A DNA stretch of 64,000 nt from Bombyx mori (Eukaryota; Arthropoda; Insecta; Lepidoptera; Bombycidae). The first letter of the stretch is position 1. Each line of letters opens with the position of its first letter. A model generated the notes under the pieces. The model saw only the letters and a list, made by a program, of their open reading frames with translations, had not been told where the DNA came from and did not search any database. This document shows positions 37,601-49,600 of the stretch, piece after piece. The position numbers were made by a program, and so were the translations under genes. The stretch spans positions 496,001-560,000 of the forward strand of contig NC_085107.1 of the NCBI RefSeq assembly GCF_030269925.1. Direction: 5' to 3'.

Positions 37601-40600
37601 GTGTGTGTTTAGTATAAGACCTACCAATAATGCCAAAGTTAGGAAGTAAGGGGAGAACGAGAACAGATAAGCCGTGTCTTCGCATCACCCGCCGGAAAAC
37701 CACTGTTGTAACGTAATCTGGTCTATGTAAAAAGTTCTGTCTTACTGCACCCAGAACTATCGACTATATTAGCTGGCTTAATTTATATTGACTCTCAAAG
37801 CACAAAAACTTTGAAACTTCTAGCATAGAAGTTCACTACAAATAAATCTTGCTTTCAAACATCGTAGAGCAATCGAGCATTTAAAAAGGCTATAAAATCA
37901 AAAATAGGGCCGATGAAAAATGTGTAAGCTCAGATGAAATATGTTAGGTAATAAAAATAAACAAAAAATACACATACTGTCCGTGTAAAACGCATTTGTT
38001 GCTATAAAATATTACCTGGAATACAAAATCTGGATAGATAAAAAAAGTTTCCTAAGCCTCTCAGGCGAGTGCGAAGGATCTTTCAACCTTTTCTTTCTTT
38101 GGGTACCAGAAACTGGCAAATATACATATACATATACATTTAAATATATACATATATGAATATAGTGAACACCTAGACAAACAGCAAACAAGCTTGTTTA
38201 TCACACAATGTTTGCCCGATGTGGGAATCGAACTCATGACCTTAGGCGCAGCAGTCAGGGCCGCTAATTACTGGACCACTGAGTCAGGCAAAATTGTTCC
38301 TTTAAGTCGATGGCTATCGTCTAGTTGACAATTATCATCACAACAGACAGAAGCCGGGTTTCACTATTTTATAGAATTTCCTGTCTAAATCTCATACATA
38401 ATTGTGCGAACCTGATTGATCCTCATACCTCGTACAGCAAAGAGCAAACCTCAAGTCTGTGCAAAAAGCCTCATGCGGTTGACAATTCTATTTAAATTAA
38501 CTTTCGTCTTAACAATTATTCCTTACTTTCATGCATCAAATAGTTAATTTAAAAAATCTAAACATTTTATGTAAGAAATTAAATATTTATAATTGTATTA
38601 CATCGGAAATTCTGGGTTATAAATACTGCGTGTTAAATAAATTGTACAATTCAAACGTGATTTTTTCTCAAATAGTACAGTTGAATCCTTGATTGTACAA
38701 AATAAATAAATAAATATTCAAATAAATCAAACAAATTAGGTCTACATTGGATAATGTTAATTGATAGATTAATATGCAAAACAAAAAATAAGAAATAGTT
38801 TTTTATTTTTCATTGACCTCTTGTGCAATGATTACAAAAAAAAAATATTAACCACTTATTAATGATTGCAAATGCCTTGAATTATTTTTTTATGATGTAT
38901 AAAAACTCTAAAAAGGAAACTGGAATGTTTTGATGTTTTCTAAAATTACCAAATTCTGTGATATGCAATCAAATCTAAATGATTTAGTGTTCATTTTTTT
39001 TAAAATAAATACAAGATTTAAGCTCAAACGTTTCTCGTGATTTTGATCTTGATTGTATCTATTTGGATTCTATCTGGATCGTATCTGGCTATTTACATCT
39101 GCTGTTCCCGTATCGACGCATCCAGCACGAAAGTTTGGTTCTAGAGGGTTGGTCACTTAGCCATCTTACATATTGTAAGATCGGTAAATCGTTTTATAGC
39201 ATTCAATAATATCTCTTAAAAATGTAAGAAAAGAATTATATAAAATACAGCTTTTGCCCACGACTTCACCTGCGTGGAATAGTTAGTTTGAAATAACGCA
39301 AAATATTACCCACCTCTTCATTTACGTAGAATATCCTTATAAAAACACCTTCACAATAGAATGCTTTATTCTAGAACAAATTTGGTTTGAATAAAAAACG
39401 TTATAAAGAGCCAACCTTAACATGTATTATATTCTGTCGCGGACTTTTTTTTAGATCTTTTAAAGGGGAACAATTCTGTCATAGTTTTAGCGAAACTTTA
39501 ACCGTTTCGGCAGCGCACGCAGCGGAAGCTCTCAAAAGGGAAAAATACCCCGATTTTAAAACATTCTTTATTGGTGCTCCGCTTGCATTGGTTTTAGCGT
39601 GAAGTTATATTACCTATAGCCTTCCTCGATAAATGGGCTATCTACTACTGAAAGAATTCTTCAAATCGGACCAGTAGTTCCTGAGATTAGCGCGTTCAAA
39701 CAAACAAACTCTTCAGCTTTATAATATTAGTATAGATAATTAACATAAATGCTTTTAACATACAACCAAGTAAATGTGCGACTTCAAATACTGTACAACT
39801 AATGCGCCAAACCCAAGCAACAAATAAATCGATATTGAATTACTGGTGGTAGGACCTCTTGAGAGTCCGCGCGGGTACGTACCACCACCCTGCTTATTTC
39901 TGCCGTGAAGCAGTAATACGTTTCGGTTTGAAGGGTGGGGCAGCCGTTGTAACTATACTTGAGACCTTAGAACTTATATCTCAAGGGTGGGTGGCGCATT
40001 TACGTTGTGGATGTCTATGGGCTCCAGTAACCACTTAACACCAGGTGGACTGTGAGCTCGTCCAACCATCAGAAATAAGCAGGGCGGTGGTACTAACCCG
40101 CGTGGACTCACAAGAGGTCCTACCACCAGTAATTACGCAAATTATAATTTTGCGGGTTTGATTTTTATTACACGATATTATTCCTTCACCGTGGAAGTCA
40201 ATCGTGAACATTTGTTGAGTACATATTTCATTAGAAAAATTGGTACCCGCCTGCGAGAATCGAACACCGGTGCATCGCTTAACACGAATGCACCGGACCT
40301 CTTATCCTTTAGGCCACAACAACTTTTATTTTTACTTTAACGGTGTCGTGAACGTTAAAAAACTCGCACTGAGCCACAGTATTTCATGCGTTAATTGTCC
40401 CTAAAAACAAGCGATCCCAAAACAGAAAATGATAAAAATATATATTTTGTATCAAAGAATTGATATTTATGCTTTTACAATACATTTATATTCATTATTT
40501 TAACTGAAATGAACAATGGTACGATTTTAAGAAAGTTCTGTAAATAATAACAATAATGGTCCCTTTCCATGAAATCTAATATTACAACTTCTTATTCCAT

Positions 40601-43600
40601 CCTATTTATATTAATTAAATAATTCAATATAAATCATGTATGTAATGTAAAGTGAAGTTACTTTGGGGAGCCCCAGAAGCTCTTCACTAGCCGCTTGACA
40701 TGTTGTATTTCTTTAAGTTATGCAAAAAAAAACGACTGTTGCATCAAATATATTCAAACGATCGCCAGCCAAGCCTACGGCCTTACCACAGAACATACCA
40801 AGTATTGCGGTAGGTCGTTTCAACCTTGTAAATTTGGACAAGGACCGAAACTATATTTTTTTTGTTTGTCAAGGCATTCGACTATCGACTTCCTCGCATT
40901 AGTTAATATTAAAAAAAATATTTACGATTTGTGACTACGCATTAATTAGATAGATATCAGTTAGTTTTTATCGGAAACGCGGCTGTGTGCTGGTTCGTGG
41001 ATTGTGCATCGGGAAAATCTTTCACCGAGCGGGTGTTTCCTTGGCAGATCAAAATTTAGGGAGTGTTTGTTGAAAATTGGCAAAAATACGAGATTTCTTA
41101 AAATCACTGTTAGCCTCTTTAATTTTCCCAGATTTCCTCTATTTGCCGACAGATGTCAGTAAACGTTGAATTTTTATTTGAAAGCGAAGCTCCGTCGAGG
41201 CCTTTTCCAAACTTTGTTCATATTTTCGTCTCTGCGCTAAACTAGTATTTATATATTAATACGTGAAGCAAAAACTTAGTATCCCTTTTTACGAAAGTTG
41301 CGCGGATGCAGAAGTATGGAATTTCCCACACTTATAGAGAATATAGAGAAGGAGTGCAGAATGTTCATATTTTTTTTTAATTATGCACTAGTCATATATT
41401 AAATAATAAAAAAAACATTACACACACTACCACTGTATTTGACATTTTCGTATAAAGTTTGCTTTTGTGATAGTTATAGTAATAATACTCATTTTTCAAT
41501 TTTTCTATAAATTTTAATTAATTTAAATACTTTCAAAAAAACCGCGCTATGAGAGTGGGGTGTTTATGTTTACACAGTGCCACTGGATGGCACTCGAGTC
41601 ATAAACAACGATCAGGTGTTTTGCACAAGCCCAGAAAAACTTAAAATGTCACGAAAGTGTAAATACGATGCTGATGCATTTTGTTTCATATGAGGTTAAT
41701 TTATTAAAGTTCAAAAGCAAACTGTTTCATGCCATGTATTTTTTTTCGTCTAATTACGATAATATAAAATATCGAAATTTTATGTTTTGCAATTAAAGTC
41801 AAATTTGGTGTTGACCCGTGTAATATACGATCAGAATTTCAATGTCGCTTAACAACGCCCTGCAACATTGCGCAAGTAGTAGACAGTGGTATCACTCGGC
41901 GCAATACTTTATAACACACTCATCGATGATAAAGCAAGAACCTCTTGGTTCACTGTTAATTTTTAATCAGCTTTCGTCTGACGTAGACTACTATTACTGT
42001 AAAAGAGAATTTGTAAATCATAAACAATCGCATTAATTAGGTTATTTCGTTAGGATTTCGCATGGAAATTTCGATCGTTATTAAAATCTAAGATAATGTG
42101 TCTTCACATAACAAAACATTCAATAACTTTCGGTAGGCATCGGCTCGGCTCTGCCCCTGGCATTGCTGAAGTCCATGGGCGACGGCGACCACTCAGCATC
42201 AGGTGGGCCGTGTGCTCGTCTGCCTACAATGGCAAAAAAAAACTTTCACCAAAAAATATAAATGTCGTTACTTTTTAAGGATAAAATTATTGTTGTATTT
42301 CCAAAAGAGATTCAAATGATATAGCATCATATTTTAAGTAAAATACGCTCTTTTAGGTACGGCAGTATGTGAGATACAACTCGGGAGACGCCATGCGGTC
42401 CCTGTTATATACGTAAGAGGCTCCCATTATGAAGTCGGCTTCGATGTGGTAAGTTCTGTCTACTAAACTAATAGAATATATCAAGAGAGATTTCTGGAAG
42501 AAATATACTATTTGGTTCGTTTTCATGTATCATTACGATTACTCATCGCCATCGAATACAAAACAAAACGAAGCCAATGCCCCTCACTAAAAACTCTTTA
42601 CAATCCATGTTTAAAAAATACCTTCAGAGAAAATAAGGCAAAAACAGGCATCATTCGTTCCAAAGGAGGGTGGTTTTTATAATTGCGTAGGTGGGTGGAC
42701 AAGCTCACTGACCAGCTGATGTTAAGTGGGTTACAGGAGCCCATAGACATGTGCAATGTAAATGCCGCCACCTGCCTTGAGATACGAGTTCTAAGGTCTC
42801 AGTTTTTACAATACAACGGCTGCTCCACCCTTCAAACCGAAACGCACTACTGCTTCACGGCAGAAATAGGTAGTAGGGTGGTGATGCCTACCCGTGCGGA
42901 CTCACAAGACATCCTACCATCAGTAATTACGCAAATTATAATTTTGCGGGTGCGTTTTATTCTATTACACGACGTTATTCCTTCACCACCGTAGTCAATC
43001 GTGAGCATTTGTGCGGTACGTGTTTCATTAGAATAATTGCATTGAAAAACACCGTTTGATCATCTGACTACCTCTCTGAAGTGTTCAAACGCAGTAGTTT
43101 TTTTTATTGCTTAAGATGGGTGGACGAGCTCACAGCCCACCTGTTGTTAAGTGGTTACTGGAGCCCATAGATATCTATAACGTAAATGCGCCACCCACCT
43201 TGAGATATAAGTTCTAAGATCTCTGTATAGTTATAACGGCTGCCCCACCCTTCAAACCGAAACACATTACTGCTTCACGGCAGAAATAGGCGGGGCGGTG
43301 GTATCTACCCGCGCGGACTCACAAGATGTCCTAACACCAGTAAGAGGTTTAATCAGTAAGAGATTTAACATAATTATATCCTCCCAGGGTCGCACATTCT
43401 CCTCCATCATCAAGAGCTTCATATCAAATTACGCTAATCTACGTGACTTTGAGCGCGAATACAAAACTGATACTGGCCGGAATGCGTACGATAAGACCCT
43501 GGCTAACATGGAGAAGCGATTCCCTTACTACGTTAAGGAGATCAGGGGTGTTGCTGATGGAGCTAACGTTCCTTTCTATCAGGTATTTCCATCACCATAC

Positions 43601-46600
43601 TTGTTTGTTGTTTTTGTCGTAGCTTCATTATCATCATTTAATTTTAATTACTTGTGGTGTGAGCCTGCGGTGAAATCTGATTTGACGTCTTTGGGTTCCT
43701 GATAGTATTTAGCACTAGATGGGCCATATGATGCTCTGCTCACATACACAGTCAAAATGTTGAAAATAATCTTCGAACTTCCAATGTGTGTCCATTACTT
43801 AACGCAGAGGATAATCCATTGTATATTGGTCAGCAAAAACTCTAGAAGGCACGCAGTTGCTAAAGTGCGCGGAAATTAAATCTTCTTGCAAATCTAAATT
43901 TAGTTTAAATTTTTTGCTGACCACAAAAAAATTAAGTAAGTTTCGAATTCGTAATGCAAAGAGGAAACGATTAAAACCCATAAAATTTTTAATAACGCGC
44001 GTATAAATAACACATACTATGAATTTCCTAAATTGCATTCTATAAATATAAATATCATTGATAATGTTGAAGCGGATGCAAGACCAGTTATATAGTAGTC
44101 TACCTACAAACTAATTGGTTTTATTCGTCTAGACCTAGAAAGCCTAGAAAGGCTTAACACCGAACATTACAAAGCAGCATATTTATTCATAGCAGACCTT
44201 CAGGAACGCCCCGACTGATTCATTGAAACATTGAAACCACAACAATATAGGTATAATTTGATAAGTATCATGTACCCAAATTAATTTTATCACAACTCCA
44301 TGTTTGTAACAGCTATTCCTCCTGCAAATGGATGACTTGATTGGAACCATCAACGACAACCACGTCCCACGGAACGACACCGGAGGCTGCAGTTCTGTCG
44401 CCTTCAAGAACCCACAACATGTAAGAATCATTATACCTTATCTGCATACAACGTAGGCCAGTCGTTAAGCAAAGCAGTCGTGACTTCGATATCAACAAGA
44501 AATATCCCGTGAGCTCATCTACTACAGCAAATAATGATCTTCACCTATTTTTGAATATATTTGATTTTTATAATCAATGATTACCACTAATAGTAACGCT
44601 TGTGGTTTACCAATTTTAAGTATTAATTCATTAAATGACGATATGAAAGAGAGAGAGAGAGAGAGAGAGGACTGAGTGTTGAGATGACGACTGATAGAAC
44701 AGAATGGATGACAAAAATTAGCTGCACCGACCCCACCTAGTGGGATAAGGTGGAGAAAATGAAAAAAAAACATTAAATTATTTGGTCGATGATAAAGTTC
44801 GAGCCGCCATCTTTAAATCGGCCCGTAGCCTCACACCACTAAGTGGGAGTGGATGTATTCTGAAAATCACCCTATTCTACCTGCAGTTGATTATTTAATT
44901 TGTTTTTCCAACTTAGTGTTTGATTTTGAAGAAACGAATAACAAAACAAGCATAATAAAATATTTTCTCATTATGTGAAGCGGTGAAAGGCTATTTAATT
45001 TTGACCTAAGCAACATTTTTACACTTTTAAAGGAGAGCCATTTAAAGGTAAAAACTTGCAGAAAATATCATAACAAAAAACTGCTTCAGCTATTCAATTG
45101 GGTAAAACTTGAAGTTTAAAAGAAAGAATAAAAACATCGAATTATTCATACTAATACCAAATAACGGACCTTTAATTACAAAGATAAATGTGGCTTAATA
45201 AGCGAAATGTCGCATAAACTAAAGAGCCTTTCACTCCTCGATTTAATAATTACACTAATAAGTAACGATGTAAAGAAATCAGATAAGTAAAATTAGGAAC
45301 AAAATATAATGGAGAAGACTGAGAAGGAGACCTACGATTGCTTGAGAACCCGTACCAGTTCACCGTAAGACCATTTTAAAACGCGGTAGTGATAGGTAAA
45401 GAAACTCGCAGCTACGCTCGTGGCGTTTTTCTATTTCATAAGATCCACTAGGTTTCATAAGGATCATAAGGTGCCAACACTCACCCACCGGAACAACAGG
45501 TCTATGTGTTAATTATTTGGTATAACATCTATCCCATCCCTTCAAAACGGCTATAATCGCAATATTGGCGGGGTTGACTTTTATTAGACAAGGAGGAACG
45601 AGGAACCTGTCTGCCGGGTCGGAATGCTATACACCCCTAACCAGTAGCTCTTCCACAGCAGCTGCGTAGAATTGTTATAATGCAAAGCGCTAGAGCGTAA
45701 GTAGCGTCACGACTCCCCTCTCATGTTGCCCCGGTCACCTCCTTACTCCTACAGGGGCCGAGGCTAGGTAAAAGCCCTTCTACAGCACCCGACTCGGCGA
45801 AAACTGAGCGTAGCGGAGAGGGACAAGCTCTCCCTTTTTCGTCTCGCCGCCTTCTTCGATGATAGACTCGCAGAAGTCAAGCATCGCCTTCCAGAACAAT
45901 TGATACTTGCCTACGCAATTGAATATTAACGCAATAGCATTGCTATATACGAGTACACCGGACTTTTTATTTTCATTTAAATCACGACAACTTCATAAGC
46001 TTTATAACTTAGAAGAGGGCGTTCTTTTACATTTATTACTATTTTAGCAAAATTAAGAGAGATAAGAAGATCGAAGATGAGTAACTCAGGATCTCATTGT
46101 CATTAGGGAGCTACACACTTTACGGTGTACGAAGTGGAATTTTAGTAAATTTATTAGCAACCGTTTATAAAGTAGGCTTACAAGTTCCTTCTTCAGAGCA
46201 AATTTAAACTAAACCAAACGAAACTTAAGCTTACCAAAAGAGAGACGAGAGAGAGAGACGGTAACAGTAAAATGCACCGACAGCGATGTTGTAAAGAATT
46301 CAAAATTAATAAGACTATCTAAAAGTATCACGTTGGTGAAATAATATACTATAGGTACAATATTTACCACTGCTTACCTCTATTTAGAAACGATTTCTCG
46401 ACTTCATTCCCATTCAACATTTTAGAAAATAATTAGCATTTCTTAGAATTCATAAATAAGCTTAAGGCAAAATTAAATTATTCAATGGTAAATAAAGGAA
46501 CCAATTGTAAATTGCTTTTCCATTTTATTCATGTCGTGACTCGCATAAAATTAAGTATTTAAACAATCACATTTTATTATTTTATCGTGGCATAAATCAT

Positions 46601-49600
46601 CTTTGTAGTTCCTTTTATGTAGAACCATTTATAACAATAATAAAAACAAACTATTCCTATCATATTCACGCTTGTAGCCTGCGCGGTACCGTATGCGATC
46701 TAGTCCGAAAGATAGGCCATGGATAATAAATAGACTTACGGGACCACTGAAGTACTACTACGGGACAAGCCGTTTTTCCAATTTTCAGCCAATTTTTCAA
46801 TGTTCATGATACAGGATACTTTAACTTCACTTGTTAAGGTGATTGACAGTCACGATGATATTACGCTGTCTCTGACATTGTTACAACCCATTTAGTGATT
46901 TACAACCGTGCCTTGTGACAGTGAGAGCTAACTCGTAACCAATAGCGACACCAATAAATAACACAATAGGTACACAATAACAACCAACGCTATCTAGTGG
47001 GGAGCAGACGAAGGTTCAAAGAGCTATAGAAACTTTATTAGAGTTCGTAGATATGGCATGAACGTTCGGGAAGGTTGGCGCAGAGTGTGAATAAAACAAC
47101 TCGAAAGGATGAAAACCTTACAATTTGAAGAGAACAGCGATCAGATCAAATTTTAGAGGGCAACCTAGTGTAGTTTGCACGATAGCCCTGGAGACGGAAC
47201 GATATACAGCAAATAATTTATGATTTTGATTGTCAAAGAAACATGTCTCTGGTTGGATTAGTATCGCTTCGCTCTTAGCAATGCATCAAAACTTGGATCG
47301 CCTTAGTTGCAACGTGGAATAGAACCCTTGACCAAGCTCACTTTGATTATTTCCACCTCCGGAGCTAAGAAATTTACCATTAACGCTATATTAATTAAAT
47401 GTTACCTACTTTTGTTTTAGACTATACTTGGACACACAGAGGATGCATTTACCGAAACCCTAAATCACTTCTACATTATGTCGGCGCACATCATTCCAAC
47501 TCCCGAAGACAGGGAGCACGGGGTAAGTTTTCAATTTATTAATTTTCGTAGATCATAAGAGGCCCGTTGTCCTCGTATCAAACGATGCAAGTGATGAATC
47601 TATGTTCAAATCTCGCAAGCAACTAACTGACAACAAACTATTTTTGTCTGCCAATTTACATTCGCTATAAAACCAAAGTGTGCTTGGTGCGGGAAATGGT
47701 TTTTCTCATATTTCTCTACGAAGCGGAGACATGAGGCATGAAAAGCCGCGATAGCAAAAAGATCGATGCCTTTGAAATGTGGTTGTGGCGGAGGATGCTC
47801 CAAATACCATGAACTGCCATGAGAACTAATGAGTCGATTCTAAGGGAGCTAAACATCCAAAAAAAGGCTCTCAGCCATCGGCCAAGAATGTGTTATGAGC
47901 TTCTTCGGACACATCATACTGTCTCCCAAACATGAATTAGAGAAGCTCATAATTTCTGGTCGCATAGAGGGCAAGCGCGCCGTGTGGAGAACACCAGCCT
48001 GGTCCGCTCTGGTTAAGGAAGCGGTTGGTGGTAATCTAAGCCATGCGGTCCATGCCGCTCATGATCGAACACTGTGGAGGAAAGTCACATGTGATTGCAA
48101 CCCCCAGCAGTGAGGGAACGATGAAGAAGAAGAATTTATATTTGATCATATTTAGTGAACGTACAAATAAATAGTTAATATATTAATTTAGTATGACCTA
48201 CTATATAATTATTTGCAGGCAGTAGAGGAACGGTTCTCGTCTTTATGCTACGCTGGTCACATGCCCGGGTACACCATGGGCTACAATGAAAACGGAATGG
48301 TGTTTTCCATCAACACGCTCAGCCCACTTCTGCTAAAGCCTGGAAACACTCGTAAGTATCACTACAAAATTATGCTCTAATTTATTACTTCAAAGCAGGT
48401 CGTAATACAATTTGTGTTTTTGATGTCTTTTATAAAATTCGATTTTTCTCAGTTATACTATTACGAAAATTGTTATATTGTTGATACGATGAAAATTATA
48501 TTAATTAATTAATAAACAAGGAGTTAGACTGTAAACATTCTAATCATGCCTAAATATTGTGAAAACTTAAAATAACACTACATAACACGCTAGATAGTGT
48601 AAGAAAGAATTGAGTAGAAAATAGCTCATCATCATCATCATCATCATCATCAACAGCCCACAGTCGTCCACTGCTGGACATAGGCCTCTCCCAATATACA
48701 CCACTGAGCCCGGTCTGCTGCTCTCCTCATCCACCTCCTGCCGGCCACCGTGCGGAAAATAGCTCAGATTTTAAAAATAACGTTAGAGTATTGAAAAATG
48801 AAATAATTTAATAATAATAATAATTTTAATTTTATTTTATTTAACATTATGTAAATTATCATACGTATTCCGCTTATATAGTTCACTTCATTATATTTAT
48901 GTTGCTGCACGCTGTAAGTATCCTTATTTAAAATCCTCTTTCGCTGTCTTAGGTTTGGTGAAAAAAAACAAACTACTGAGTAAGCTCACCTTGTACACAT
49001 GTTTTGAAATGTTAATATAATTATGTCTGACTCTATTATCTGTATAAAATAAAGAATATGGATGTTTCAAAAAAACATCAGTACGTGCATTCTCATCTAA
49101 AATTTGAACGCTATATTCTTCATGATTACCTTGGCTTGTTGTCGATGTTAAAACGTTATCTGTTTTAAATATTATAATGCCATATGTAACCCAGATACCA
49201 CGGCCCAATGAACAACGGAACAACATCTGTAAAGTTTTGGTGACTAATTATATGTAGCTAACATTGAAGCTGATTTTGCAACAGAATCAAAAAATTTAAG
49301 TCATGCCGCTCAATTATACATAAGATGTGTCATAATTTACTAACTATTTCGCGTTAAACATTGCTATCAATATATCGGGTCAGTGTCGGAACCTAATAAT
49401 AATATAAGAAATGACGAAATTGACATGTATAGATAAATTCAGCCGGTGACCTCATGAACCATTAGGCGACTTTTAAACATATTTTTGCGTGGATCCTAAA
49501 ATATTCTGCTCTCGCTCTGTCCTCAATGTAAAACGACAGAATTCATGGAACACTGATTTTCATCCTTCACTTTTTCTCTGTCTCTCTCTTTCCCTCTGTG

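Larger units (their letters stand above)
31617..42356 (+). other. tan intron 1, 10.7 kb
   Basis: Holds the listed hairpin, LINE pieces, Helitrons and inverted Bm1. 32279-32623 and 37362-37703 are open frames without a recognised motif, probably transposon-derived. The remainder is AT-rich with nothing clear. Confidence 0.65.
44421..47420 (+). other. tan intron 4, 3.0 kb
   Basis: Holds the GA run, MITE copy 2 and a LINE relic; 46000-47400 is AT-rich without features. Confidence 0.7.

Noticed and set aside
37362..37703. 113-codon - strand gene
   Set aside because: No start context, motif or splice partners, and it lies inside tan intron 1; probably transposon-derived.
41842..42036. Alternative first exon of tan
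   Set aside because: 64-codon frame with no family similarity and no donor matching the phase of exon 2; the 31601 exon fits exactly.
43799..44038. 79-codon - strand gene
   Set aside because: Inside tan intron 3 with no recognised family; cannot be separated from chance.
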